Shown here one piece after another: positions 8,479-17,313 of a stretch of 64,000 nucleotides of DNA. Made by a program: the position numbers and the translations under genes. Source of the stretch: Rhodopirellula sp. SM50 (GTDB lineage Bacteria > Planctomycetota > Planctomycetia > Pirellulales > Pirellulaceae); NCBI RefSeq assembly GCF_002289565.1, contig NZ_NTFY01000035.1:1-64000 (forward strand). Direction: 5' to 3'. Under the pieces are notes generated by a model that was not told where the DNA came from, did not search any database, and worked only from the letters and a program-made list of their open reading frames with translations. Position 1 is the stretch's first letter, and each line of letters opens with the position of its first letter.

Positions 8479-11400
8479 GCGTGAACCAGTGACTGACCGC
8501 ACGATCCATCTGACGTCGGCGATTGCCATTGTTCTGACCCTTTCGATCGGGTGTCGGCACAGCGAAAATCCCAAGACGTCCATCACGCCGGCAGAACAAG
8601 ACCGTGATTCGTTGCCGCAAGTTCCGTCGGGCGATGCGTCGGCCACTGAGCCACGAACAGGCGTCGCCACCGATCCACCACCGAACGTCAAGATGGATCG
8701 CGACGGCGTGATCGCCGAGGCCGAGCAACTGCAGCATCAAGGTGACGTGCGCGGCGCCGAGTCTGTCCTGCGGTCTCTGCTGTTGGTCGACCCCCACGAT
8801 GATGAAATCCTGTTCCGGATGGCCAACCTTGCGGCCGGACGCGGTGATCTGGCCGAGGCCATCGAAGTGCTGAAAACCATTCCCGCCGATCATCCTGAAT
8901 CCGGACTGCCGGCACTCGGTCAGGCTGCCGATTGGTCGTTGCAATTGGGACGCTACCAGGACGCAGAGCACGGCTATCTCAAAATCCTGGAACAGATCCC
9001 GCAGGCCGCTCCGGCACACCGAAAGCTGGCGTTTCTCTACAACCGCCAAGGCCGTCGCCATGAAGCCGTCGAGCATGTGCGCCATCTGTGCAGACAGGGC
9101 AACGTGCGTCAGGACGAATTGCACTCCCTGATGCGGCCGAGCGATGCGATGTACGACCCTCCCTCCGATGCCCCCGCTGCTCCCGACCAACACCTGTACT
9201 ATCCGATCGGCGTCTCCGGTGAAGCGAGAAAGTTGTTCATGGACGAAAACTTCCAAGCGGCCGTCGACGTGTTGCGTGATTCGGTCGAAGCCGATCAACA
9301 GCCGCCGTCGATCGTCGCATTCTTCGGCCGCGCCGCTGCCGAGGCACAGGACGATGTGAGTTTTCATTGGTGGCTGGGCAAAGTTGATGCCCGCACGAAA
9401 CAGTTCTCCGAATACTGGGCCGCCATCGGAACCTATTGGTGGACCCAACGCAAACCCGAACAGGCCGCCCGAGCTTTGTTGGAAGCCCTCGATCGCGAGC
9501 CCACGGATTTCAGGTCGATCGTCCGCTTGCGCGCCGCGCTGGAAGCGCTGGGACACGGCGAAGATGCCGAACAGTGGTCCGAGCGTTGGAAGACGCTGCG
9601 CGACGTGTCCCAAGTCAATAATCGGATCGCTGATGCGCCGCAGCCCGATATCGCAGCCATGGTCAAGCTCGCCACCTTGCTCGAGTCACTCGATCGTCGA
9701 CTTGAAAGCGTCTTGTGGAAGTCATTGGCAGCCCATTATCAACGAGCCCCCCGAAACGTCCTGCAAGTGCTGCAAAGCGAACTCGTGCGGTTGGTCCAAT
9801 CCGAGCAGGGGTTTCCCGAGACGACGGTCAAGCTGTGTGGGATGCGGCTCGATGCCTTCCCCTTACCCGCGATGAATCTGACCGAAACCAACATTCCGAC
9901 CCCGACTGCCCGTTCGGTTCCCGCACCCCACGATTCGGTTGAGCCCAGGTTTGAAAATGTTGCCGCGAATGTCGGTCTGACGCACGCGTTTCATGTCGCG
10001 AGTTCTACCCAGGACCGCGGTTTTTCGGTGTATCAGTCCGTCGGCGGTGCCGTCGCGGTCATCGATTACGACTTGGACGGCCAGACGGACCTTTATTTCA
10101 CCCAAGGTGGTGCGGACCCGCCGATGTTTATCGGCCACCAAAGCAATGTCTTGTATCGTCAAACGGAAGGGAAACTGGTGGACGTCACCGGGCACGCCGG
10201 CGCCCAACAGAATCGCTACTCCACCGGTGTCACCGTCGGTGACTGGAACCAAGACGGTTTCGCGGACTTGGTGGTTGCAAACGTTGGTCAGAATTCGCTT
10301 TGGATCAACTCCGGCGACGGCACCTTTCGACCGGTCAATTTCGATGACCGTGATGACAAAACGATCCTGACGACTTCATTGGCGATGGCGGATTTGAGCG
10401 GCGATGCTCTGCCGGACGTCTTCGAGTTGAACTATCTGCACGACCCCGCCTTCAGCAAGCGTCCCGCAGTCAACAAGCTGGGCCAAATCGTCGGCTATCT
10501 CAAGCCGGCCGAGTTCAATCCGGGCACCGATCGATGGATCACCAATGATGGCAAGGGACAAGCGTCTTTCCGGCTCATTGGTGATCCCGAAACCGCAGCG
10601 GCCTCCGGACTCGGGGTCGTCGTCGGCGATTTTGACGATCGCCATCCGGGAAACGAAGTCTTTGTCGGCAATGACACCGACCCCAATCAACTTTGGGTCC
10701 GAGGAAACGGGACGGACGAGAATCCTTGGAGTGACGTCGCGATGTCACGCGGGTGTGCCTTCGGATTCGACGGCGTGCCGACCGCGTCGATGGGCGTGGC
10801 CGCGGGAGACTTTGACCAAAACGGTGCCCTCGATTTTCATGTGACGAATTTTCAAGACGAGAACGCCAGCCTGTTTCTTAACCGCGATGGGATGTATCAA
10901 GACCGAAACGTCGGATTCGGACTGGCCGGACCCAGTTCCTCCGTACTCGGATTCGGAACCCAAGCCATCGACTACAACAACGACGGCACACTGGATTTGG
11001 TCGTGACCAACGGGCACATCGAACAGTCCGCCGCCATTCCCGATCCCTTTGAACAACCCCCGCAATTGTTTCGAAATCTCGGCAACCGGTTCGAGTTGTG
11101 CGACGTCTCCGATCCCTCGGGATACTGGAGCGATCGACACGTGGGACGTGGGCTGGCACGCCTGGATTTCAACCGCGACGGAAAGATGGACGTTGTCGTC
11201 ACCCACCTCGGCGAGACCTCGGCCCTGCTGATCAACCGCACCGCAGCGCAAAACCACTGGATTCAAATTCAACTGGTCGGTACGCAAAGCGAACGCGATG
11301 CGATCGGCGCCAAAGTGGACGTGCAAGTCGGGGACCGCAGCCTGTCACAATGGGTGGTCGCCGGAGACGGATTCTTTTGCCGAAACGAAGCGATCCTGGC

Positions 11401-11542
11401 GTTCGGTCTCGGTGACCGCCAACAAGTCGACCAACTCTCGATCCGCTGGCCGAGTGGACGGCGTCAACAACTCAACCATCTTGCCGCCGATCGCCGCCTG
11501 TTGATCGTCGAAGGCGATCCGGAACCGTTTGAACGTTGGTGA
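8465..11542 (+). CDS. Exported TPR / FG-GAP / ASPIC-UnbV lipoprotein, paralogue 3
   Basis: The protein is 1,025 residues, and its ATG lies inside the end of paralogue 2 (14-base overlap), so it is probably translationally coupled. The signal is SAIAIVLTLSIGC, with lipobox Cys at about residue 30. TPR-like repeats occupy about residues 70-400. The FG-GAP region starts near 520, with DYDLDGQTDLY, DWNQDGFADLV, DFDQNGALDFH, DYNNDGTLDLV and DFNRDGKMDVV. The C-terminal ASPIC domain carries QSERDAIGAKVDV, WVVAGDGFFCRNE and IRWPSGR. The close match to paralogue 2 over its whole length points to a recent tandem duplication. An extracytoplasmic binding or scaffold function is inferred. Confidence 0.88.
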   Translation: MKIIEREPVTDRTIHLTSAIAIVLTLSIGCRHSENPKTSITPAEQDRDSLPQVPSGDASATEPRTGVATDPPPNVKMDRDGVIAEAEQLQHQGDVRGAESVLRSLLLVDPHDDEILFRMANLAAGRGDLAEAIEVLKTIPADHPESGLPALGQAADWSLQLGRYQDAEHGYLKILEQIPQAAPAHRKLAFLYNRQGRRHEAVEHVRHLCRQGNVRQDELHSLMRPSDAMYDPPSDAPAAPDQHLYYPIGVSGEARKLFMDENFQAAVDVLRDSVEADQQPPSIVAFFGRAAAEAQDDVSFHWWLGKVDARTKQFSEYWAAIGTYWWTQRKPEQAARALLEALDREPTDFRSIVRLRAALEALGHGEDAEQWSERWKTLRDVSQVNNRIADAPQPDIAAMVKLATLLESLDRRLESVLWKSLAAHYQRAPRNVLQVLQSELVRLVQSEQGFPETTVKLCGMRLDAFPLPAMNLTETNIPTPTARSVPAPHDSVEPRFENVAANVGLTHAFHVASSTQDRGFSVYQSVGGAVAVIDYDLDGQTDLYFTQGGADPPMFIGHQSNVLYRQTEGKLVDVTGHAGAQQNRYSTGVTVGDWNQDGFADLVVANVGQNSLWINSGDGTFRPVNFDDRDDKTILTTSLAMADLSGDALPDVFELNYLHDPAFSKRPAVNKLGQIVGYLKPAEFNPGTDRWITNDGKGQASFRLIGDPETAAASGLGVVVGDFDDRHPGNEVFVGNDTDPNQLWVRGNGTDENPWSDVAMSRGCAFGFDGVPTASMGVAAGDFDQNGALDFHVTNFQDENASLFLNRDGMYQDRNVGFGLAGPSSSVLGFGTQAIDYNNDGTLDLVVTNGHIEQSAAIPDPFEQPPQLFRNLGNRFELCDVSDPSGYWSDRHVGRGLARLDFNRDGKMDVVVTHLGETSALLINRTAAQNHWIQIQLVGTQSERDAIGAKVDVQVGDRSLSQWVVAGDGFFCRNEAILAFGLGDRQQVDQLSIRWPSGRRQQLNHLAADRRLLIVEGDPEPFERW

Positions 11543-11931
11543 GCATTCGGCAAGACCGGAGGGCTTGCGCCCTGCCGCTACGATCCATGCGTTGTTGTTA
11601 GCGGAACGGCGCGAGCGGGCTGTCGATTTAACCCCATTACCGCTAAGTTAAGCGTCGTTTCTTCAGATGAGGGCCCGTAGGCTCGCGCCAAACGGCTGAT
11701 ATTCGTTTGATATCAGCCGGTTCGCGCCAGCGTCCGGGCCCCCTCATTCATGTTAACTTAGCGGTATTGGATTGAAGCCCGCACGCGTAAGCAAGGGGCC
11801 ACGCGGCGCCCCGCGCTGACGCGTCGGGCTGGCATGGAGACGTTGATTTCGGAACATCGACTAAATCGACAACCCGCGAGCCGTCCGGTGACGACTCGAC
11901 CGGAGCGCTTGCGCCCTCGCGTCATGACACC
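11543..11931. other. Intergenic region between convergent ASPIC genes 3 and 4
   Basis: It holds copy 1 of the palindromic element (11638-11766) and a dispersed GC-rich repeat at 11552-11580 whose reverse complement recurs, with a few changes, at 30205-30233. No gene is supported. The genes on either side converge here. Confidence 0.6.
11638..11766. repeat. Palindromic MITE-like element, copy 1
   Basis: The termini are taccgctaagttaa (left, 11638-11651) and ttaacttagcggta (right, 11753-11766), exact reverse complements. The centre reads ggctgatattcg / tgatatcagcc and forms an inner stem. The core between the ends is about 70-80% like copies 2 and 3, with the phrase cccgtaggctcgcgccaaac shared. 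Similarity continues about 20 bases outside each end (gggctgtcgattta; gaagcccgca). It is in the same orientation as copy 3 and has no coding capacity. Confidence 0.85.
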
Positions 11932-14900
11932 TCACGGCCGCCCGTACTCATACAACGAAAACGCTTCACCTAGCCCCTGTGTAATCAGATACACCTGATC
12001 GGCAGCCAACGTTCCGATCCGGTCCACCGAACCGTCCGGCCAGGTCACCGACAGATCCGTCACCCGATCCGCCTCGGCGAGACCCGCGATCAACGTTTTC
12101 TCGTTGCTGCAAAAGTACCCGTCGCCGGCGAGCGACCAGACTGTTCGCGATCGGCCGTTACAGCGAAAACGGATCACCGCCCCCACCGCATCGCGACTGC
12201 TGTCGGTGCCGACCAATCGAAATGCGATCCGATGAGTTTGAGATTCGGTTTCATTGATCAGCAGACGGACTTGCTCGTGCGTGTGCGTGACCATCACGTC
12301 GTTTCGACCATCGCGGTTCACGTCGGTCGTCCACAGCGCTCGGCCGACGTGCGGTGTCCTGAAATACTCGCCCCAGGCGTCGTCTTCGACCCACTCAAAT
12401 CGGCCGGTCGCACCGCGGCGGAACAACTGCATCGGCAATTCGTAAGGCGGAACGTCCGGTCCGGAAAACTCGCCGATGTGCCCGTTGGTCACGATGATTT
12501 CGTCGATTCCGTCGTTGTCCATGTCGATCGCTTGGGTGCCGAAGCCGACCTGGGACAGCGTCGGTTCCACCAACCCCAGCTTTCCCGTTTCGTCTTTCCA
12601 CATCCCCGGCGAGATCTGTTCGTAAAACACGTTGTATTCGCGGGCGAATCCCGTGACGTAAAAATCAAGGTCGCCATCCAAATCAAAATCGCTGCTGGCG
12701 ATCCCCATCGATGCCTGGGCACGCGTCACCGCGTCGACGGCGACACCGCGCGCCGAAGCGGTTTCGTCGAGTTTCATCGGCTCGCCGGCAGCACGTGTGT
12801 AAAAGGCGTTGCGCGACATGTCGTTGGCGACAAAAATTCCCAGGTGTTGACCATCGAGTGCGCCGGCAACAATCCCCAGGCCGCGTCCGGGGGAAGCACG
12901 GTCGATCCACGTGTCGGTCACGTCTTCAAATTCGCCCGTCCCCGTTGCCAGGAAAAACTGATCGTACTCGGCGGGGAATTTTAGGGGATGACAGGGTCCC
13001 AAGACGCCTTCCTCATTGGGGCACGCCTTGTCCAAGTTTTCAACGGTCTTGCAATAGTTCGTCACCAGCAGGTCCGAGATCGAATCACCATTGATGTCGA
13101 CCATCGCTGCGGAGGTGGACCAGGCGGGTGGTTGGTCGTCGCGAAGTCGCTCGGTGCAATCGGTGAAGCTGCCGTCGCCGTTGTTGTGCAGCAAACGATT
13201 CGCCCCGAGGTTCGCAAAGAACAGGTCTGGAAAACCATCGCCGTTGAAGTCTCCGATCGCGACTCCCTGGCCAAAACCACGGTCGGCCACACCCGCCATC
13301 GGACTGACGCGTACGAACCTGTCGCCCAGGTTACGCATCAAATCGTTGGCGATCGAGTCGTTCTGCAGCATCGTCCCGCCCGCGTTCATCATCATCAGGT
13401 CGGGATGACCGTCCAAGTCATAGTCGATCGCACCCCCACCGACGCCTGTGGAACGAATCAACGCCGCCAACCGAGCGTTCGTCGGATTATTCCCTTGGCC
13501 GACCGCATCTAAACCCCAACGACCCGATTGTTCCGACATTCGCAGATGATCGTGGGAAGGAATCGTCGCGATGACGGACGACCGCAACTCGACTGCCGAT
13601 GCGGATCCCAGCTGCGGCGGAGGCAGGAACGACAAATCAAGGCGTCCCGATGCGTTCTGCGTGGAAACCCATTGCTGACTTTCGCCGAGCTGGCGAACGA
13701 TTTCATTTCGCAACGCTTCCAGGTCACCGCTGGGATCTTCCGATAGGGTTGTCGCCACCGCGGACCAGGCTTCCGCTTCCCAGACACGACCCACCTCCAG
13801 CAGCGAACGCGCGACCTGCGCCGCCCCGGTTTGGCTGACCGACCCACCGCCGGTGAATTCATTGAAATGTTCTCGTAATGTCAGCAAGGCATCCGCATGG
13901 TCGGACACGATCGCCAGCTGTTTCTTTGAAATCGCATCGCGAAACTCTGACTCGCCGGCCTGCAGACGTTGGATCGCGAATCGTAGCTGATCCCACGCCA
14001 AACTGTTGCTCGAATCACGACGCGTTGCTTCCCAGTAGGCGCGAACCGCCGCAGCCGTTTCATCGTGGTGCATCGCCGCGTCACCCAGGGTCAGCCAATA
14101 GCCGGCGAAATCGGGGCTGCGGCGGGGCGCGGTTTCGATCCATTGCGGCAGCTGTTCCCAACGCCCGGCCAGCACCAACGCTTGTCCGTACATCGCATGC
14201 GCCGGCTCGAAATCGGGATGATGCTGCAAAATATCCTCCAAGACTTCGATCGCCCGGGTCGCGTCGTGTCGATAGAGGAAGAGAAACGCGTCGGACAGAC
14301 GCACGCGGCGATCGGCGGGATTGCGTTGTAACAATCGAGACGCCGTGTTTTCCGAAAGCCGTCGCGATGACCTTTCGGTGGTCGCCAACAGCAGCGAAAG
14401 ATCGAAAGCACGGTTCTGGATCAACGCCTTCAGGTGCGGACCGATCCGATCGGTGCGCTGGACCTCGGCAAGAAATCCGACCAACATGCGGCGCTGTTGG
14501 TTCGCTTCGGGATGCATCGCCAGCGATTGCTCCAGCAGATCGATCGCGGGATAGATCTCACCGACTTCGACCAGCGCCTGAACCGCCAAGTTGACCCGCG
14601 CGGGAGGACGGTAATCCGCCAATCTGGCTGCTTCGACCAACAAATCCGCGGCGTCTCGTTTGCGGTCGCAGTACGCATTGACCTTGGCCACCAGCGAGAC
14701 CAAATCGGGATCGTTGGGATCAGCGATCAGCGCCGCTTTGGCGAAGCGATCGGCGAGTTGCCAATCCCCGGCTTGCATCGCCGATTCCATCAGCGCCCGC
14801 GGATCCTGCGACTTTTCGATTACTTCCGATGACGATTCACCCGATGCCGGGGTGTCGTTCGATTGGGACCGGTCGCAGCCGCCCGCCAGCACTCCACACA

Positions 14901-15000
14901 GCAGGCCGACCAGGATTCCATTTCGACGACGGTCGCGAAACGACCGAGACAGATTGACCCGAACCGGATCGACGCGGGCGAAGAAATGGTCCTGAATCAC
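11932..15000 (-). CDS. Exported TPR / FG-GAP / ASPIC-UnbV protein, paralogue 4
   Basis: The protein is 1,022 residues on the minus strand from a GTG start. The N-terminus has about 28 mostly basic residues and then ILVGLLCGVLAGGC, a probable lipoprotein signal although the long n-region leaves the start uncertain. TPR-like helices run from about 50 to 430. FG-GAP blades begin near 510, with DYDLDGHPDLM, DFNGDGFPDLF, DFDLDGDLDFY, DMDNDGIDEII and DVNRDGRNDVM. The ASPIC domain follows (DSSRDAVGAVIRF, WSLAGDGYFCSNE, VTWPDGS). It is more divergent than the other three and faces them convergently. It is framed by palindromic element copies 1 and 2. Confidence 0.87.
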   Translation of the reverse strand: MIQDHFFARVDPVRVNLSRSFRDRRRNGILVGLLCGVLAGGCDRSQSNDTPASGESSSEVIEKSQDPRALMESAMQAGDWQLADRFAKAALIADPNDPDLVSLVAKVNAYCDRKRDAADLLVEAARLADYRPPARVNLAVQALVEVGEIYPAIDLLEQSLAMHPEANQQRRMLVGFLAEVQRTDRIGPHLKALIQNRAFDLSLLLATTERSSRRLSENTASRLLQRNPADRRVRLSDAFLFLYRHDATRAIEVLEDILQHHPDFEPAHAMYGQALVLAGRWEQLPQWIETAPRRSPDFAGYWLTLGDAAMHHDETAAAVRAYWEATRRDSSNSLAWDQLRFAIQRLQAGESEFRDAISKKQLAIVSDHADALLTLREHFNEFTGGGSVSQTGAAQVARSLLEVGRVWEAEAWSAVATTLSEDPSGDLEALRNEIVRQLGESQQWVSTQNASGRLDLSFLPPPQLGSASAVELRSSVIATIPSHDHLRMSEQSGRWGLDAVGQGNNPTNARLAALIRSTGVGGGAIDYDLDGHPDLMMMNAGGTMLQNDSIANDLMRNLGDRFVRVSPMAGVADRGFGQGVAIGDFNGDGFPDLFFANLGANRLLHNNGDGSFTDCTERLRDDQPPAWSTSAAMVDINGDSISDLLVTNYCKTVENLDKACPNEEGVLGPCHPLKFPAEYDQFFLATGTGEFEDVTDTWIDRASPGRGLGIVAGALDGQHLGIFVANDMSRNAFYTRAAGEPMKLDETASARGVAVDAVTRAQASMGIASSDFDLDGDLDFYVTGFAREYNVFYEQISPGMWKDETGKLGLVEPTLSQVGFGTQAIDMDNDGIDEIIVTNGHIGEFSGPDVPPYELPMQLFRRGATGRFEWVEDDAWGEYFRTPHVGRALWTTDVNRDGRNDVMVTHTHEQVRLLINETESQTHRIAFRLVGTDSSRDAVGAVIRFRCNGRSRTVWSLAGDGYFCSNEKTLIAGLAEADRVTDLSVTWPDGSVDRIGTLAADQVYLITQGLGEAFSLYEYGRP

Positions 15001-15330
15001 GATTTAAACTTCGAGAGGAGACGGATGCCGACCCATGCGGACCTGACCCGAATGGCACGGACAGAAGTGTTGGTGTGCAGGCTTTAGCCCAATACCGCTA
15101 AGTTAAGCCCGACGGGGAGGCCCGCTCGCGCTGGCGCGAACCGGCTGATGTCAAACGAATATCAGCCGTTTGGCGCGAGCCTACGGGCACCGAGTTGAGG
15201 AAACCACGCTTAACTTAGCGGTATTGGGCTTTAGCCGCCTACTGTCGCTACGTCGTAGCGACCGGGAATCGCCTAAAGGCGAAACACCAACGGCTGCCGA
15301 TCCGGCGCCTGATGCACCCTGGACCCTGAC
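15001..15330. other. Intergenic region carrying palindromic element copy 2
   Basis: Divergent genes flank this spacer. Besides the element at 15091-15225 it contains a short hairpin tcgctacgtcgtagcga (about 15245-15261). It must hold promoters for both flanking genes, but none could be assigned with confidence. Confidence 0.55.
15091..15225. repeat. Palindromic MITE-like element, copy 2
   Basis: The ends are aataccgctaagttaagc and gcttaacttagcggtatt, perfect 18-bp inverted repeats. The whole 135-base element is nearly the exact reverse complement of copy 3 (19008-19140), with only a few differences. The flanks ggctttagccc and gggctttagcc extend the symmetry outward. No coding capacity was seen. 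Confidence 0.9.
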
Positions 15331-16161
15331 ATGCGATTCTCCATCCGATCCCTGCTCGCGATCCTGCTGCTGTGCGCGATCTCGTTTCCGTTGGTGACCG
15401 GAATCGCCGACCTGCGACGCGATGAGGAGATGCGGATGCAGTTGCGTGTGGAGATCGAAACACTTCGTGAGAGGATGGCATTGGATGATCCACAGCGACG
15501 GCGGATCAAGCAGCACCAACGCGACGAACTGACATCGATTCGGGCCGTGCGCGAGCGAGCCGAACGGCAGTTCGAGACGCTCCAGCAGAAATATGGTGGG
15601 ATAGAAATTCGCGGCGGCGACGTGCTTTCGCTGCGAACCGTTCCTCAATTGCGACGCGACAAGACGCAGCCGCCGGTCGTGTTCCGCATCCGTGTTCCGA
15701 CCGACCGCGACGTGTGGCTGAAGTATGCGGTGATTCCCGCCGAGGGCGTCAGCCGATCACCGGATCAACTCGACGATCGTCAAGATCCTCCGGTCGGATC
15801 CGGGTTCGCGCACCCCGGTCACTATGAATGGAAGCTCGAGCCCGGCGAGCATCTTCTGGCGGTGGAAACCGGTCCGGCCCGTGGCAAGGTGCTGCCGGCC
15901 AGCGTTCGCTTGGGTGACAAGCCCTTGCTGGAAACCGAGTTCTCCGGCGACGGGATCCCGAGTACGGGGGCGTATCACATCAGTGGAACAAAACAAATCG
16001 ATTATCCGCCACAGCGTCCCTTGCCTTGGCTGTTGAACATCAAAGTCGATCTTCGACACGACGACAACTCTCGCCAGGATGCGCCCTTCGACGGATGTCT
16101 GTGGTTGAGTGACCGTTCCAGCGGTTACGATCCCTTTCCCCACACGATGGTCGATCCATGA
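15331..16161 (+). CDS. Membrane-anchored coiled-coil protein of unknown function
   Basis: The protein is 276 residues. The N-terminus MRFSIRSLLAILLLCAISFP is one hydrophobic helix of the type that starts many planctomycete anchored proteins. Residues about 30-85 are rich in Arg/Glu/Gln and suggest a coiled coil. The rest is soluble, with a histidine- and glycine-containing region (FAHPGHYEWKLEPGEHLL). No known family was recognised. It overlaps the next gene by four bases (ATGA at 16158-16161), which indicates translational coupling. It resembles its partner in design (one helix, then a heptad-like segment, then a beta-rich domain), so the two may be distant relatives or subunits of one complex; this is inference. 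Confidence 0.75.
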   Translation: MRFSIRSLLAILLLCAISFPLVTGIADLRRDEEMRMQLRVEIETLRERMALDDPQRRRIKQHQRDELTSIRAVRERAERQFETLQQKYGGIEIRGGDVLSLRTVPQLRRDKTQPPVVFRIRVPTDRDVWLKYAVIPAEGVSRSPDQLDDRQDPPVGSGFAHPGHYEWKLEPGEHLLAVETGPARGKVLPASVRLGDKPLLETEFSGDGIPSTGAYHISGTKQIDYPPQRPLPWLLNIKVDLRHDDNSRQDAPFDGCLWLSDRSSGYDPFPHTMVDP

Positions 16162-17033
16162 TGCCGAAGTTCGCGACCGTTCTTTTCGTTTGCACGCTGG
16201 CGGTCATGATCGCCGGACTTGGTTGGGTCGGGATGACCCGTCGCTCGATCGCTCGTGACATCGTCCAGCTCCGGCAGGAGTTGGAATCGCTGCACAAGTC
16301 GACGCGACTGGAAAAAACGCTACGCGCTCAATTCGACAGCGATGTTGACTTGATCGCCAGCGTCTTCGATCAGTGTCGCACGGCCGATGATCTGCCGCGG
16401 TTGGGCGGCCACCGGATCATCTCCAATGCCGACAACGGCGAATCGGTCGCGTTTTATGTTCCCCAAGGTGGCCATCAACTGGGCGTTCGATGCGTCTGGA
16501 AACCCACCGCGGGCAAGGCCAACTCAGCGACTTCGCCGGAAGCCGACACGGCAACGGCTGAATCGCTTGCTGGGGAATCAACATGGTCCATTCCCTTAGT
16601 CGCCGAGCGCAGCTACCTGTTCGATCGGGTCGGTTCTTGGAACGTTGTCCAACCGATCGGCTGGAAACTTGCCTGTGATGATGAGTCGTCCTTTCCGGTC
16701 CGAACCGAAATGCTTCCGCTGCCGCCCTTGCGAGCCAACGGCGGTTCTTGGAGCACCTATCGCCGCGCCGTGTTTCCCAATCAGGTCAATTTCAAGGTGC
16801 TCGGCGATGCAACCGGTCGCGCCTTCATTGCGTCCCCGCTGCGACTGGCGGAATGGAGTCGGTACTGTCGCATCGACGACGTCGGCTTGAAGATCGAGTT
16901 TGAATTGACGCTCACTTCGGACAATCCTCCGGTTGTTTCGGCAACCGACGCCGAGGTGTGTTTGATCCTGAGTAAAGGGGATCGGCTGGGCGACTATCTC
17001 GGGGGCGGTCGATACGCCGTCCGGACGCACTGA
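16158..17033 (+). CDS. Membrane-anchored protein of unknown function, coupled to upstream gene
   Basis: The protein is 291 residues, starting in the ATGA overlap with the gene before it. The N-terminus has a hydrophobic helix (VLFVCTLAVMIAGLGWVG), followed by a Gln/Glu/Leu-rich stretch (IVQLRQELESLHK) likely to be a short coiled coil. The remainder looks beta-rich and extracytoplasmic. No enzyme motif or named domain was recognised. The downstream gap of 280 bases before pckA suggests that the two-gene unit ends here. Confidence 0.75.
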   Translation: MMPKFATVLFVCTLAVMIAGLGWVGMTRRSIARDIVQLRQELESLHKSTRLEKTLRAQFDSDVDLIASVFDQCRTADDLPRLGGHRIISNADNGESVAFYVPQGGHQLGVRCVWKPTAGKANSATSPEADTATAESLAGESTWSIPLVAERSYLFDRVGSWNVVQPIGWKLACDDESSFPVRTEMLPLPPLRANGGSWSTYRRAVFPNQVNFKVLGDATGRAFIASPLRLAEWSRYCRIDDVGLKIEFELTLTSDNPPVVSATDAEVCLILSKGDRLGDYLGGGRYAVRTH

Positions 17034-17313
17034 GGGTGCGTGCTGAATTCGCACGTTGGTGCCCTGTTGCTGTGCACTATCGCGCGCCGTTGGCGCTCGA
17101 TACGATTGATAAACCGTTGACGGTCCGCGGACTTTCCGCTGCAGCAGCGTTACAGCGTTAGATCGGGTCGCAAATCGAATTTGGCGCGCGGTGTGCCGTA
17201 GCAAAGGAGACCGGCGCGGAGGGTTGTGCGAGCGGCCTCCGGAACGATCTCGTTTCCCCACCCATGTTTGTCAGGAACGGTCCTTCTCAGGAACCAAGTG
17301 CAGTATCAGAAAA

